The notes under the pieces: model-generated
Databases searched by the model: none
The model's input: the letters and a program-made list of their open reading frames with translations, nothing else
What the model was told of the DNA's origin: nothing
Part shown: positions 17,351 through 25,793 of the stretch, piece after piece
How the letters are laid out: each line of letters starts with the position of its first letter
Position numbering within the stretch: the stretch's first letter is position 1
Assembly: GCF_900018785.1 (NCBI RefSeq)
Contig: NZ_FCOY01000005.1
Coordinates: forward strand, 186,001-250,000
Direction of reading: 5' to 3'
Length of the DNA stretch: 64,000 bases
Source of the DNA: Xanthomonas massiliensis
GTDB lineage: Bacteria > Pseudomonadota > Gammaproteobacteria > Xanthomonadales > Xanthomonadaceae
Program-made: the position numbers and the translations under genes

Positions 17351-18202
17351 TCAGGTGTCGAGCAGCTGCGCCACCCGCTCCAGGTTCACCGCCAGCTGGC
17401 GGTTGCGCTCCGGGTTGGCCTGGCACAGCAGCACGAACAGGAAATCGAGCAGGTACTGCAGCGAGGAACGGTACAGCAACTGTTCCACGTGCGGGGCCGG
17501 ATCGTGGGCAGAAATGGCCAGCGCGGCGTCGGCCAGGGCGCGCAGCGGGTTGGCGGTGTGGCGGGTGATCGACACCACCTTGCCGCCGCCGGCCTGGAAG
17601 TGCCGGGCGAGCTGCGCCAGCGGCGCGAGCTGGCCGAACTCGGAGAACAGCAGCAGCACGTCGCCCGGGCGCACCGCCGACAGGTTGGAGGCCATCAGGA
17701 TCGGATCGGCGTGGTGCACGGTGAGCATGCCCAGCAGCGACAGGCGCATGGCGAACTCGCGCGCGAACAGGCCGTCGTCGCCCAGCCCGCAGACGAATAC
17801 CTTGGGCGCGCCGTCGAGCAGGGCGGCGATGCCCTCGATGGTCGCGCGCGGGTTGATCAGCCGGGTCTCCTCCTCGGCCGCGGCCTTGGCCTGGCGCAAC
17901 GACTGGTCCAGCTGCAGGTAGGCGTCGTCGGCGCGGTCCGCGGCCGGGCGCTGGCCGGCATCGCCGCCGCCGGCGCGCGCGACCGCCTCGCCGACCGAGT
18001 ACTTCAGGTCCGGATAGCCCTTGAAGCCGAGCTTCTGGCTGAACTTGACCACGCTGGACTGGCTGATGCCGAGCGCGCTGGCCAGCTGCTGGGAGGAGTA
18101 GTCGCGCAGCAGGTGGGCATTGTCGAGGATGAAATCGGCGATGCGGCGCTCGATCGCCGACATGCGGTCGCGCTCGGAGCGGATTTTCACCAGGGGGGGC
18201 AT
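17351..18202 (-). CDS. MurR/RpiR-family regulator with SIS domain
   Basis: A 283-aa DNA-binding regulator. The N-terminal HTH_6 domain (about residues 10-75) contains IADFILDNAHLLRDYSSQQL and ISQSSVVKFSQKLGFKGYPD. The C-terminal SIS sugar-phosphate isomerase fold (about 115-240) contains VFVCGLGDDGLFAREF and GDVLLLFSEFGQ. Relatives bind phosphosugars such as MurNAc-6-P (MurR) or sugar phosphates. The ligand here could be a murein-derived sugar, but this is inferred from context. The ATG at 18200-18202 gives MPPLVKIRSERDRM; in-frame ATG 18229 and TTG 18238 are alternatives, neither with an ideal Shine-Dalgarno. A CAGCAA hexamer repeat lies 43 bp upstream. Confidence 0.92.
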   Translation of the reverse strand: MPPLVKIRSERDRMSAIERRIADFILDNAHLLRDYSSQQLASALGISQSSVVKFSQKLGFKGYPDLKYSVGEAVARAGGGDAGQRPAADRADDAYLQLDQSLRQAKAAAEEETRLINPRATIEGIAALLDGAPKVFVCGLGDDGLFAREFAMRLSLLGMLTVHHADPILMASNLSAVRPGDVLLLFSEFGQLAPLAQLARHFQAGGGKVVSITRHTANPLRALADAALAISAHDPAPHVEQLLYRSSLQYLLDFLFVLLCQANPERNRQLAVNLERVAQLLDT

Positions 18203-18244
18203 GGCGCGATCATGGTCTCCGCGGGGCATGGCAGGCAATCATCC

Positions 18245-18281
<37 letters not shown>

Positions 18282-18416
18282 GGGCGGCGGGCTTGCCGGT
18301 AGCGGCGCCGCGCGCGAGGCAGGGCGGTGCAACGACGGCCGGAACCGGGCGGTGGTGGCCGGTGCGGTCTGCGGCCGGCCACCGGGCCGTGGCCCCGCGC
18401 CGGGCCGCGGCGCGGG

Positions 18417-19514
18417 TCACGGCGCGAGCGGCTCCAGCCCGCGGATCTCGCGGATGCCCAGGCCCGGCGCGTCGGTCACGGTGATCTCCGACTCGGCGAA
18501 GATCACCCCGCCGTCGACCGGGTTGAACAGGCCCAGCGACGGGCCGTCCAGGTCGATCTTGCTGATGATGTTGGCCTTGGCCACCGCCAGGTGCACCGCC
18601 GCCGACACGCTGATGCTGCTCTCGAGCATGCAGCCGATCATGCAGTCGATGCCGTACAGCGCGGCGATGTCGGCGATGCGGATGGCGTTGGAGATGCCGC
18701 CGGTCTTCATCAGCTTGATGTTGATGATGTCCGCGGCGCGGCGCTGGATCAGGTCGAACACCTGGTTGGGCGCGAACACGCTCTCGTCGGCCATCACCGG
18801 CGTGTGCACGCGCTCGGTGACGTACTTCAGGCCGTCGATGTCGGCGGCCTTGACCGGCTGCTCCAGCAGTTCCAGCACGACGCCGGCCTCCTCCAGCGTC
18901 TGCATCGCGTAGACGGCCTGCTTGGCGGTCCAGCCCTGGTTGGCGTCCAGGCGCAGCAGGGCGCGGCCGTCCACCGCCGCGTACACCGCCTTGACCCGTT
19001 CCACGTCCAGGCCGATGTCCTTGCCGACCTTGATCTTCAGCGACTCGAAGCCGCGCTCCACCGCCGACAGCGAATCGGCCACCATCTTGTCGATGTAGTC
19101 CACGCTGATGGTGATGTCGGTGGTGATGACCGGGTCGCCGCCGCCGAGCATCTTGTACAGCGGTGCCCCGTACAGCTGCGCCCACAGGTCGTAGACCGCG
19201 ATCTCCACCGCCGCCTTGGCGCTGGTGTTGCGCTCCATCGAGGACTGGATCAGCCCGGTGATGCGGTTGAGGTTGGCGATCTCCTGGCCGATCAGGCGCG
19301 GGCGGATGAAATGGCGGATCGCCTCGATGATCGAGCCGTGGGTGTCGCCGGTGATCGGCGGCGTCGGCGGCGCCTCGCCGTAGCCGACGTGGCCGGTGTC
19401 GGTGTGGATCTCGACGACGATGTCCTCGATGGTCTCCACCGTGCGCAGCGCGGTCTTGAACGGGGTCTTCAGCGGCACGCGCAGCATGCCCAGGCGGATA
19501 TCGGTGATCTTCAT
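18417..19514 (-). CDS. L-Ala-D/L-Glu (dipeptide) epimerase, enolase superfamily
   Basis: Interconverts L-Ala-D-Glu and L-Ala-L-Glu, so that the murein dipeptide can be hydrolysed to ordinary amino acids; orthologous in role to E. coli YcjG and B. subtilis YkfB. The 365-aa protein has the enolase capping domain and a barrel with the KxK base in SLKIKVGKD, metal ligands in LRLDANQGW, LLEQPV and MADESV, and the second catalytic Lys in IINIKLMKTGG. The ATG overlaps the TGA of the NlpC/P60 gene, so the two are co-translated. That coupling supports the dipeptide role, because the upstream peptidase would supply the substrate. Confidence 0.95.
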   Translation of the reverse strand: MKITDIRLGMLRVPLKTPFKTALRTVETIEDIVVEIHTDTGHVGYGEAPPTPPITGDTHGSIIEAIRHFIRPRLIGQEIANLNRITGLIQSSMERNTSAKAAVEIAVYDLWAQLYGAPLYKMLGGGDPVITTDITISVDYIDKMVADSLSAVERGFESLKIKVGKDIGLDVERVKAVYAAVDGRALLRLDANQGWTAKQAVYAMQTLEEAGVVLELLEQPVKAADIDGLKYVTERVHTPVMADESVFAPNQVFDLIQRRAADIINIKLMKTGGISNAIRIADIAALYGIDCMIGCMLESSISVSAAVHLAVAKANIISKIDLDGPSLGLFNPVDGGVIFAESEITVTDAPGLGIREIRGLEPLAP

Positions 19515-20971
19515 TGAGCGGGAGTCTTCTCGGGAATGCGCTGGATGCGGGTGATGCGGTCCACGTACAGGGTCTCGGCGTCGAAGCGCATCGGTTCCAG
19601 CGGGGTGACCGACACCCCGTTCAGGCGTGCGTGCACGAGCTTGCCGACGGCGCCGGCGTAGGTGGTGCCGGCGGTGTCGTGGATCACCCAGGTCATGCCG
19701 GCGTCGTGGCCGATCACCATCATCACGTGGCCGGGGATGTAGACCAGGTCGCCGACCCGCAGGGTCTTGAGCACCGCCAGGCGGCCGGCGCGGTCGGCCT
19801 GCGGCGGCAGCGGCACGGCCTGCAGCGCCGGGCTGACCGCCTGCGCGCTGGTGTTGCGCGGCAGCAGCAGGCCGACGCTGCGGTACACCTCGGAGACGAA
19901 GCCGCTGCAGTCGCGGGTGCCGAACGAATGGCCCCAGCCGTAGCGCTCGCCGAGGAACTTGAAGCCCTGGCGGATCAGGTTGGCCGGGGTGGCCGGCAGG
20001 TAGTCGGCGGCGCTGTCGTCGATGCGCGGCAGCAGCGCCGGGGCGAAGGCCAGCGTGCCGTCGTCGTTGCGCACCGGCAGGTCGAGCACCCACGAGGTGT
20101 ACGGGTCCTGGCCGTTGACCGGGGTGCCGGCCGGCCAGTCGGTGCGCAGCGGCAGGGCGATGCCCATGTCCAGCTGCAGCGTGGACACCGCCGGACGGTC
20201 CGGGGTGAAGGTGGTGCGCAGCGTGCCGGCGGTGACGATGCGCACCGGCGTGCGCTTGCCGTAGCCGAGCACCTGCCCGCGCTCGCCCAGGGCGATGCGG
20301 TCCTTTTCCACCCAGGCGCGGTAGCGCTGGCTGGCGACGAACCACCACTTGCCGTCGCGGCTCTCGTGCAGCACCGCCACCGCATCGCCCGGGAACAGCG
20401 CCGATTCCTGGAAGCGGTCGATGTCCAGGTCGCCCCGGGTGGAGAACACGCGCTGGGCGGTCGGGAAGCTGCGCAGGTCGGCGCGGGCGACGGCCAGGCC
20501 GAAGCGCGGTGCCACCGTGGCCGGCACCGCATCGAGCGCCGCATTGGCGACGATGGCGTCGATCGCGGCCGGGTCCAGCGCCTGGCCGTGCACGTCGTAG
20601 AGGGTACGGGTCGGGCGCGCGGACAGCGCGCCGAGGCTGGCGGCGACGTCCTGGCCGGGCAGCGTGGCGGGCAAGGCCGACAGATCCTCGATGTGCGGGT
20701 CGAGCGCGGCCATGCGCGCGTTCTGCGCGGCGATCGCGGCCGGGTCCAGGTACGGCGCATCGGCGGCCGGCAGCTTGCCGATCCAGTACTCGGGACGCAG
20801 CTGCGCGGCATCGGGGGCGACGACCACCGCGACACGGGCCGGGGCGGCGGGCGCGGACCTGGCCGCCAGCGGCGGCGCGCCGGCCAGCGCGGTGGCGAGC
20901 AGCAGTGCCGCGGCCAGGGCGCGATGCGGGCCGGACGGCGGCCGGCGGCCGGCGGGATGGGAACGGGACAT
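19511..20971 (-). CDS. Exported NlpC/P60 peptidase with SH3-type domains (YkfC-like)
   Basis: A 486-aa exported protein: signal sequence (ALAAALLLATALAGAPPLAA), an N-terminal ~150 residue region, SH3-like modules in the middle (VAVLHESRDGKWWFVASQ; PVNGQDPYTSWVLDLPVR), and a C-terminal NlpC/P60 domain. The catalytic Cys is in GTRDCSGFVSEVYR and the His in YIPGHVMMVIG. The architecture matches YkfC, a gamma-D-glutamyl-L-diamino acid endopeptidase that cuts L-Ala-gamma-D-Glu-|-DAP and leaves L-Ala-D-Glu. The ATG at 20969-20971 is preceded by a GGGGGTG stretch. It is first in the leftward operon, directly before the dipeptide epimerase, which uses exactly this product. Confidence 0.92.
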   Translation of the reverse strand: MSRSHPAGRRPPSGPHRALAAALLLATALAGAPPLAARSAPAAPARVAVVVAPDAAQLRPEYWIGKLPAADAPYLDPAAIAAQNARMAALDPHIEDLSALPATLPGQDVAASLGALSARPTRTLYDVHGQALDPAAIDAIVANAALDAVPATVAPRFGLAVARADLRSFPTAQRVFSTRGDLDIDRFQESALFPGDAVAVLHESRDGKWWFVASQRYRAWVEKDRIALGERGQVLGYGKRTPVRIVTAGTLRTTFTPDRPAVSTLQLDMGIALPLRTDWPAGTPVNGQDPYTSWVLDLPVRNDDGTLAFAPALLPRIDDSAADYLPATPANLIRQGFKFLGERYGWGHSFGTRDCSGFVSEVYRSVGLLLPRNTSAQAVSPALQAVPLPPQADRAGRLAVLKTLRVGDLVYIPGHVMMVIGHDAGMTWVIHDTAGTTYAGAVGKLVHARLNGVSVTPLEPMRFDAETLYVDRITRIQRIPEKTPAQ

Positions 20972-21012
20972 CGTGGCACCCCCGGTTTGCGGCCAGGCCG
21001 CGCGAAGGTTGA

Positions 21013-21040
21013 AGAATACTTGTTTCTCGATAGCCAACAA
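21013..21040 (-). promoter_or_regulatory. Leftward promoter of the NlpC/P60 - epimerase operon
   Basis: On the minus strand, TTGTTG (21035-21040), 16 bp, TATTCT (21013-21018). It lies 42 bp upstream of the NlpC/P60 start in an AT-richer island. Confidence 0.65.
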
Positions 21041-21041
21041 G
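21019..21041. promoter_or_regulatory. Inverted repeat, candidate operator between divergent operons
   Basis: CTTGTT (21019-21024) and AACAAG (21036-21041) form a perfect 6-bp dyad with an 11-bp centre. It covers the spacer and -35 of the leftward promoter and ends 13 bp before the -35 of the rightward one. The RpiR-type regulator encoded in the leftward operon is the obvious candidate ligand. A second small dyad, AATAA-T-TTATT, is at 21046-21056. Confidence 0.5.
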
Positions 21042-21054
21042 CGTGAATAATTTA

Positions 21055-21083
21055 TTGACCGGTCGCTGAAGCGCGTGTTACAT
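21055..21083 (+). promoter_or_regulatory. Rightward promoter of the transglutaminase / TonB receptor genes
   Basis: TTGACC (21055-21060), 17 bp, TTACAT (21078-21083). The predicted transcript starts near 21090, about 28 nt upstream of the GTG start at 21118. Confidence 0.6.
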
Positions 21084-21117
21084 CAACACCGACCTCCGCC
21101 GAGTGGGAAGTGTCGAC

Positions 21118-22626
21118 GTGATCGCCCGCGCTTGCCAGCCCCATGCTTCGCCCCTGTGCCGCGCGCTGCTGTGCGCGGCGCTCGCCGTGTCCGCCACGGC
21201 CGGTACCGCATTCGCCCAGCAGGTGCCGGTGCCCGCGGTGGCGGCGCCCGGCCTGGACGCGGTGATCGCGATGGTCGATGCCGGCGACTTCGCCGGTGCC
21301 CAGGCCCGCATCGATGCCGTGCTGGCCGGCGCGCCGCTGGCGCCGGACGTGCGCGCGGCCTGGGAATTCCAGCACGAGCGCATGCGCCGCATGCGCCTGG
21401 ACTTCTCCCTGGACCACGACGCGGTGCTGGCGCGCCTGCGCCAGCAGGTGCCGGACCTGGGCGAGGCCGAATTCCGGCGCTGGGACGGCAGCGGCTACCT
21501 GGAGCACCTGGACATCGACGGCGAGCGGCGCTGGTTCAACCGCGCCCCGTCCAACCTGTTCCGGCTGTATCCGGCCGCGGCCGCGCGCCGCGCCCCGCCG
21601 GTGCGCGAGCCGCGGGCGGGCCAGTTCGACGTCCTCGATCCCTACCATGGCGCCGCGGTGGCCGAGGCGCGCGCCAGCGGCCGCGACAGCGTGCAGCCGC
21701 GGCGCGTGCGCATCCACTACACCCTGACGGTGAAGGCCGATGCGGTGCCGGCCGGCGAGACCCTGCGGGTGTGGCTGCCTTACCCGCGCGCGATCCCCGG
21801 CCAGCAGGACCACCTCCGCCTGCTCCAGGCCGCGCCCGGGCGCGCGCAGCTGGCCCCGGAATCGGCGCTGCAGCGCACCGCCTACCTGGAAGGCAAGGCC
21901 GTGGCCGGCCGCCCGACGACGTTCGAGGTGAGCTACGAGCTGACCACGCACGGGCGCTGGTTCGACATCGATGCCGACAGGGTGACCCCGGCGACGGCGT
22001 CCGACCCGGCGCTGGCGCCGTACCTGGGCGAGGAAGGCCCGCACATCCGCTTCACCCCGGCGCTGCGCGCCTATTCGCGCGCCATCGTCGGCGCGGAGAC
22101 CAACCCCTACCGCATCGCGCGCAAGCTGTTCGCCGCGGTCGATGCCATCCCGTGGGGCGGGGCGCGCGAGTACTCCACGATCACCGATCTCGGCGACTAC
22201 GCCTACCGCGCCGGCCATGCCGACTGCGGCCAGCAGACGCTGCTGCTGATCACCCTGCTGCGCATGAACGGCATCCCGGCGCGCTGGCAGTCCGGCTGGG
22301 CGTTCTCCGACGGCGACTACGACACCATGCACGACTGGGGCCAGCTGTACCTGGCGCCCTACGGCTGGGTGCCGATGGACGTGACCACCGGCCAGCTCGC
22401 CTCCGAGGACCCGGCCCTGCACTGGTTCTACCTGGGCGGCCTGGACGCCTATCGCGTCGCCTTCAACGATGCGATTTCTCAGCCGTTCGTGCCGGCCAAG
22501 CGCTACGTCCGTTCCGAGACCGTGGACAACCAGCGCGGCGAGGTCGAGTGGCGCGGCGGCAACCTCTATTTCGATCAATGGACCTACGACTTCCGCTGGC
22601 AGGTATCGCCGGCGCAGGCGCCCTGA
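21118..22626 (+). CDS. Exported transglutaminase-like domain protein
   Basis: A 502-aa exported protein with a signal peptide ending TAFA|QQVPVP. The C-terminal half is a transglutaminase-like papain-fold domain: catalytic Cys in GHADCGQQTLLLITLLR, the ARWQSGW motif, and the His and Asp of the triad in DYDTMHDWGQLYLAPYGW and MDVT. Such proteins often cleave rather than cross-link peptides. I chose GTG 21118 because GGAAG lies 7 nt before it; an in-frame GTG at 21103 has no such signal. It is the first gene of the rightward set and is followed after 49 bp by the TonB-dependent receptor. A role in processing ligand for that receptor is inferred. Confidence 0.88.
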   Translation: MIARACQPHASPLCRALLCAALAVSATAGTAFAQQVPVPAVAAPGLDAVIAMVDAGDFAGAQARIDAVLAGAPLAPDVRAAWEFQHERMRRMRLDFSLDHDAVLARLRQQVPDLGEAEFRRWDGSGYLEHLDIDGERRWFNRAPSNLFRLYPAAAARRAPPVREPRAGQFDVLDPYHGAAVAEARASGRDSVQPRRVRIHYTLTVKADAVPAGETLRVWLPYPRAIPGQQDHLRLLQAAPGRAQLAPESALQRTAYLEGKAVAGRPTTFEVSYELTTHGRWFDIDADRVTPATASDPALAPYLGEEGPHIRFTPALRAYSRAIVGAETNPYRIARKLFAAVDAIPWGGAREYSTITDLGDYAYRAGHADCGQQTLLLITLLRMNGIPARWQSGWAFSDGDYDTMHDWGQLYLAPYGWVPMDVTTGQLASEDPALHWFYLGGLDAYRVAFNDAISQPFVPAKRYVRSETVDNQRGEVEWRGGNLYFDQWTYDFRWQVSPAQAP

Positions 22627-22675
22627 ACCCGAAGGATTTCCCCCCCACACCGTTTCACCTGAAGGAGAGAGCAGG

Positions 22676-25600
22676 ATGAAAGGCAAGACATTGAAGAAGG
22701 CGGCGCTGTGCGTCGCCCTGGGCGCCTGTCTGGGCGCATTGGCACCGGCCGCGTTCGCGCAGGACGGCTCGGTGGTCGGGCGCGTGGTCGCCGGCAGGGG
22801 CGAATCGTTCTCCGGCCTGACCGTGACCGTGCGCAACCCCGACACCGGCTTCTCGCGCTCGGTGGCGGTGGACGCCAGCGGCGGCTACCGCATCCCGCTG
22901 CTGCCGGTGGGCCGCTACGTGCTCGAGGTGGCCCGCGACGGCGGCACCGCCACCAAGGTCGCCGACGTCAGCGTCTCCATCGGCAACGCCACCACGGTCA
23001 ACGTGCCGATCAGCGGCATCAGCACGCTCGGCGCGGTGCAGGTCTCGGCCCCACGGGTGATCAACATGGTCGACGTCACCTCCACCGAGTCGGCCATGAA
23101 CATCAGCGCCCAGGACGTGGCGCGCCTGCCGGTGGACCAGGACCTGAAGTCCGTGGCGATGCTCGCCCCGGGCGTGATCGCCGGCAAGTCCTCGCTGGGC
23201 TCGCAGGGCATCTCCTTCGGCGGCTCCTCGGTGGCCGAGAACGCGGTCTACATCGACGGTCTGAACGTCACCGACTTCTACAACCGCGTCGGCTTCTCGG
23301 CCGCGCCGTTCCTGTTCTTCCAGGACTTCCAGGTCAAGACCGGCGGCTACTCGGTCGAGTTCGGCCGCACCACCGGCGGCGTGATCAACGCGGTCACCAA
23401 GTCCGGCACCAACGAATTCCATGCCGGCATCCAGGCCACCTTCGAGCCCAGCGCCTGGCAGTCCAGGGCCGACAACCACTACACCCCGGACGGCCAGCCC
23501 TACATCATCTCCGCGCGCGACGACCACGACACCAACAAGATCGACCTGTGGGGCTCGGGCGCGCTGATCAAGGACAAGCTGTTCTTCTTCGGCCTGTACG
23601 AGGGCCGCTACGACGGCGACCGCTACACCAACAGCGCCGGCACCAGCTATTCCGACGGCTCCACCCACGACGGGTTCTGGGGCGCCAAGCTGGACTGGCA
23701 GATCACCGACAACCACAAGCTGAGCCTGCTGGGCTTCAACGACACCGACAACTGGACCTACGACGTACACGACTACGACCTGGCCAGCGACACCGTCGGC
23801 GCCAGGACCAACCAGATCTATACCGAGTCCGGCGGGCGCAACTGGGCGCTGAGCTACACCGGCCAGCTGACCCAGGGCCTGTCGCTGCGCGCGATGTACG
23901 GCGAGAACAAGCGCAACGCCTCGCAGAACAGCCTGGCCGACATGGAGTGCAACTACGTGGCCGCGGAGGTCGCGGTACGGCCGGCCGGCACCCTGGGCTG
24001 CACCACCAGCACCGCGGTGGAATCGCGGCTGGACACGCGCAAGCAGGGGCGCTTGGACTTCGAGTGGCAACTGGGCGATGCGCACCTGCTGCGCTTCGGC
24101 TTCGACCACGAGCAGGACACCTCCGACTACGACCGCCACTACCCGGGTCCCGGCGGCTACTACTACAACGTCTACGCGACCAACCCCGGCGCGACGCTGG
24201 CCAACGGCGGCGTGGTGCCGGCCGGGGTGACCGCCTACGTGCGCGCGCGCCGCTACGAGATCGCCGGCACCTTCGAGACCACCAACAGCGCCTACTACCT
24301 GGAAGACAACTGGTCGGTCACCGACCGGCTGCTGCTCAACCTGGGCATCCGCAACGAGGGCTTCGACAACAAGGGCGCCGACGGCAAGAGCTACATCAAG
24401 ATGGACAACATGTGGGCACCGCGCCTGGGCTTCTCCTGGGACATGCGCGGCGATGGCTCCACCAAGCTGTTCGGCAACGTCGGCCGCTACTTCCTGCCGG
24501 TGGCCAACGTCATCAACATCAAGCAGGCCGGCGGCCTGCTCGACGAGCGCACCTACTACGTGCTGACCGGCTGGCAGAGCAACGAGCGCAACGGCCAGAC
24601 CTACCTGACCCCCATCCTCGGCAACCAGATCGGCCCGGTGGACGATTCGCAGGGCAACGGCACCGTCGGCGACCTGCGCTCGGAGGTGGACCGCAACATG
24701 GATCCGGTCTACCAGGACGAGGCGATCCTGGGCTTCCAGCAGGCGATCAACGAAAGCTGGTCGGTGGGCGCGCGCGCGATCTACCGCAAGCTGCACAACG
24801 CCATCGACGACATGGAGATCAGCGCCACCGGCCAGTGCGGCGAGAACGGCTACATCGGCTGGGTGATGGCCAACCCCGGCAAGAAGGTCACGGTGTGGGG
24901 CGACACCGATTGCGACGGCACCGCCGACGGCTGGGTCACGGTGGACACCGCCAAGGAAGGCTGGGCGCTGTATCGCCAGGATGGCGTGGATGCCGACGGC
25001 GATCCGATCTACACCTACATCGGCCAACGCGGCTGGAGCAAGCCCAAGCGCGACTACAAGGCGCTGGAGCTGCAGCTGGACCGCGCCTGGGACGGCAAGT
25101 GGTCGATGAACGCGTCCTACACGCTGTCCTACGGCAGGGGCAATGCCGAGGGCCCGGTGAACTCGGATACCGATTTCGCCGACACCGGCCGCACCGAGAA
25201 CTTCGACGACCCGTGGGTCAACCTCAACGGCTACGGCTACCTGCCCAACGACCGTCGCCACCAGTTCAAGCTGCGCGGCAGCTACGGCATCACCGACAAC
25301 TGGATGGTGGGCGCGACGCTGGACATGCAGTCCGGCGGGCCGATCACCGGTTTCGGCGTAGGCAACCCGTACGACTCGACCAACTACCACAGCTACTACA
25401 TCTGCGTGGAGAACTGCGACTCGACCTATTCGGCCGACCGCGTCTACACCCTGTCCAAGCGCGGTGCCTACGGCCGCATGCCGTGGACCTACACGCTGGG
25501 GGTGAGCTCGACCTGGACCAAGCAGTTCCAGGACGTGAACCTGCAGGTCAAGTTCGCCGTGTACAACCTCACCAACCAGCAGAAGAAGCTGAGCGTGGAC

Positions 25601-25705
25601 CAGGTGGAGGAGGACGACATCGGCCACCTCAGCTCCACCTTCCTGTGGCCGACCAGCTTCCAGTCGCCGCGCTACGCGCAGCTGGTGGTGTCGCTGACCT
25701 ATTGA
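22676..25705 (+). CDS. Oar-like TonB-dependent receptor
   Basis: A 1009-aa outer-membrane receptor. The order is: signal peptide (ending AAFA|QDG); a carboxypeptidase regulatory-like domain (about 28-110; SVVGRVVAGRGESFSGLTVTV and GGYRIPLLPVGRYVLEV); a plug domain with DVARLPVDQDLKSVAMLAPG; and a large beta-barrel ending in the aromatic VVSLTY. The architecture is that of Oar-type receptors, abundant in xanthomonads and used for peptides and oligosaccharides. A strong GAAGGAG ribosome binding site precedes the ATG. The substrate is unknown. Its place among murein amidase and peptidase genes points to muropeptides or other oligopeptides. Confidence 0.93.
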   Translation: MKGKTLKKAALCVALGACLGALAPAAFAQDGSVVGRVVAGRGESFSGLTVTVRNPDTGFSRSVAVDASGGYRIPLLPVGRYVLEVARDGGTATKVADVSVSIGNATTVNVPISGISTLGAVQVSAPRVINMVDVTSTESAMNISAQDVARLPVDQDLKSVAMLAPGVIAGKSSLGSQGISFGGSSVAENAVYIDGLNVTDFYNRVGFSAAPFLFFQDFQVKTGGYSVEFGRTTGGVINAVTKSGTNEFHAGIQATFEPSAWQSRADNHYTPDGQPYIISARDDHDTNKIDLWGSGALIKDKLFFFGLYEGRYDGDRYTNSAGTSYSDGSTHDGFWGAKLDWQITDNHKLSLLGFNDTDNWTYDVHDYDLASDTVGARTNQIYTESGGRNWALSYTGQLTQGLSLRAMYGENKRNASQNSLADMECNYVAAEVAVRPAGTLGCTTSTAVESRLDTRKQGRLDFEWQLGDAHLLRFGFDHEQDTSDYDRHYPGPGGYYYNVYATNPGATLANGGVVPAGVTAYVRARRYEIAGTFETTNSAYYLEDNWSVTDRLLLNLGIRNEGFDNKGADGKSYIKMDNMWAPRLGFSWDMRGDGSTKLFGNVGRYFLPVANVINIKQAGGLLDERTYYVLTGWQSNERNGQTYLTPILGNQIGPVDDSQGNGTVGDLRSEVDRNMDPVYQDEAILGFQQAINESWSVGARAIYRKLHNAIDDMEISATGQCGENGYIGWVMANPGKKVTVWGDTDCDGTADGWVTVDTAKEGWALYRQDGVDADGDPIYTYIGQRGWSKPKRDYKALELQLDRAWDGKWSMNASYTLSYGRGNAEGPVNSDTDFADTGRTENFDDPWVNLNGYGYLPNDRRHQFKLRGSYGITDNWMVGATLDMQSGGPITGFGVGNPYDSTNYHSYYICVENCDSTYSADRVYTLSKRGAYGRMPWTYTLGVSSTWTKQFQDVNLQVKFAVYNLTNQQKKLSVDQVEEDDIGHLSSTFLWPTSFQSPRYAQLVVSLTY

Positions 25706-25729
25706 TGGCCGCGTGCCATCATCGCGACA

Positions 25730-25755
25730 GGGCGCCGTCGGCGACGACGGCGCCC
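25730..25755. terminator. Strong intergenic hairpin after the TonB receptor gene
   Basis: Perfect 11-bp stem GGGCGCCGTCG / CGACGGCGCCC around a GCGA loop, 25 bp after the receptor stop. There is no T-run, so it may act as an attenuator or an mRNA-stabilising hairpin rather than a full terminator before the serine hydrolase gene. Confidence 0.55.
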
Positions 25756-25793
25756 GCCTGCGTCGCGCCATGTCGCCACCGCTGGAGGACCGC

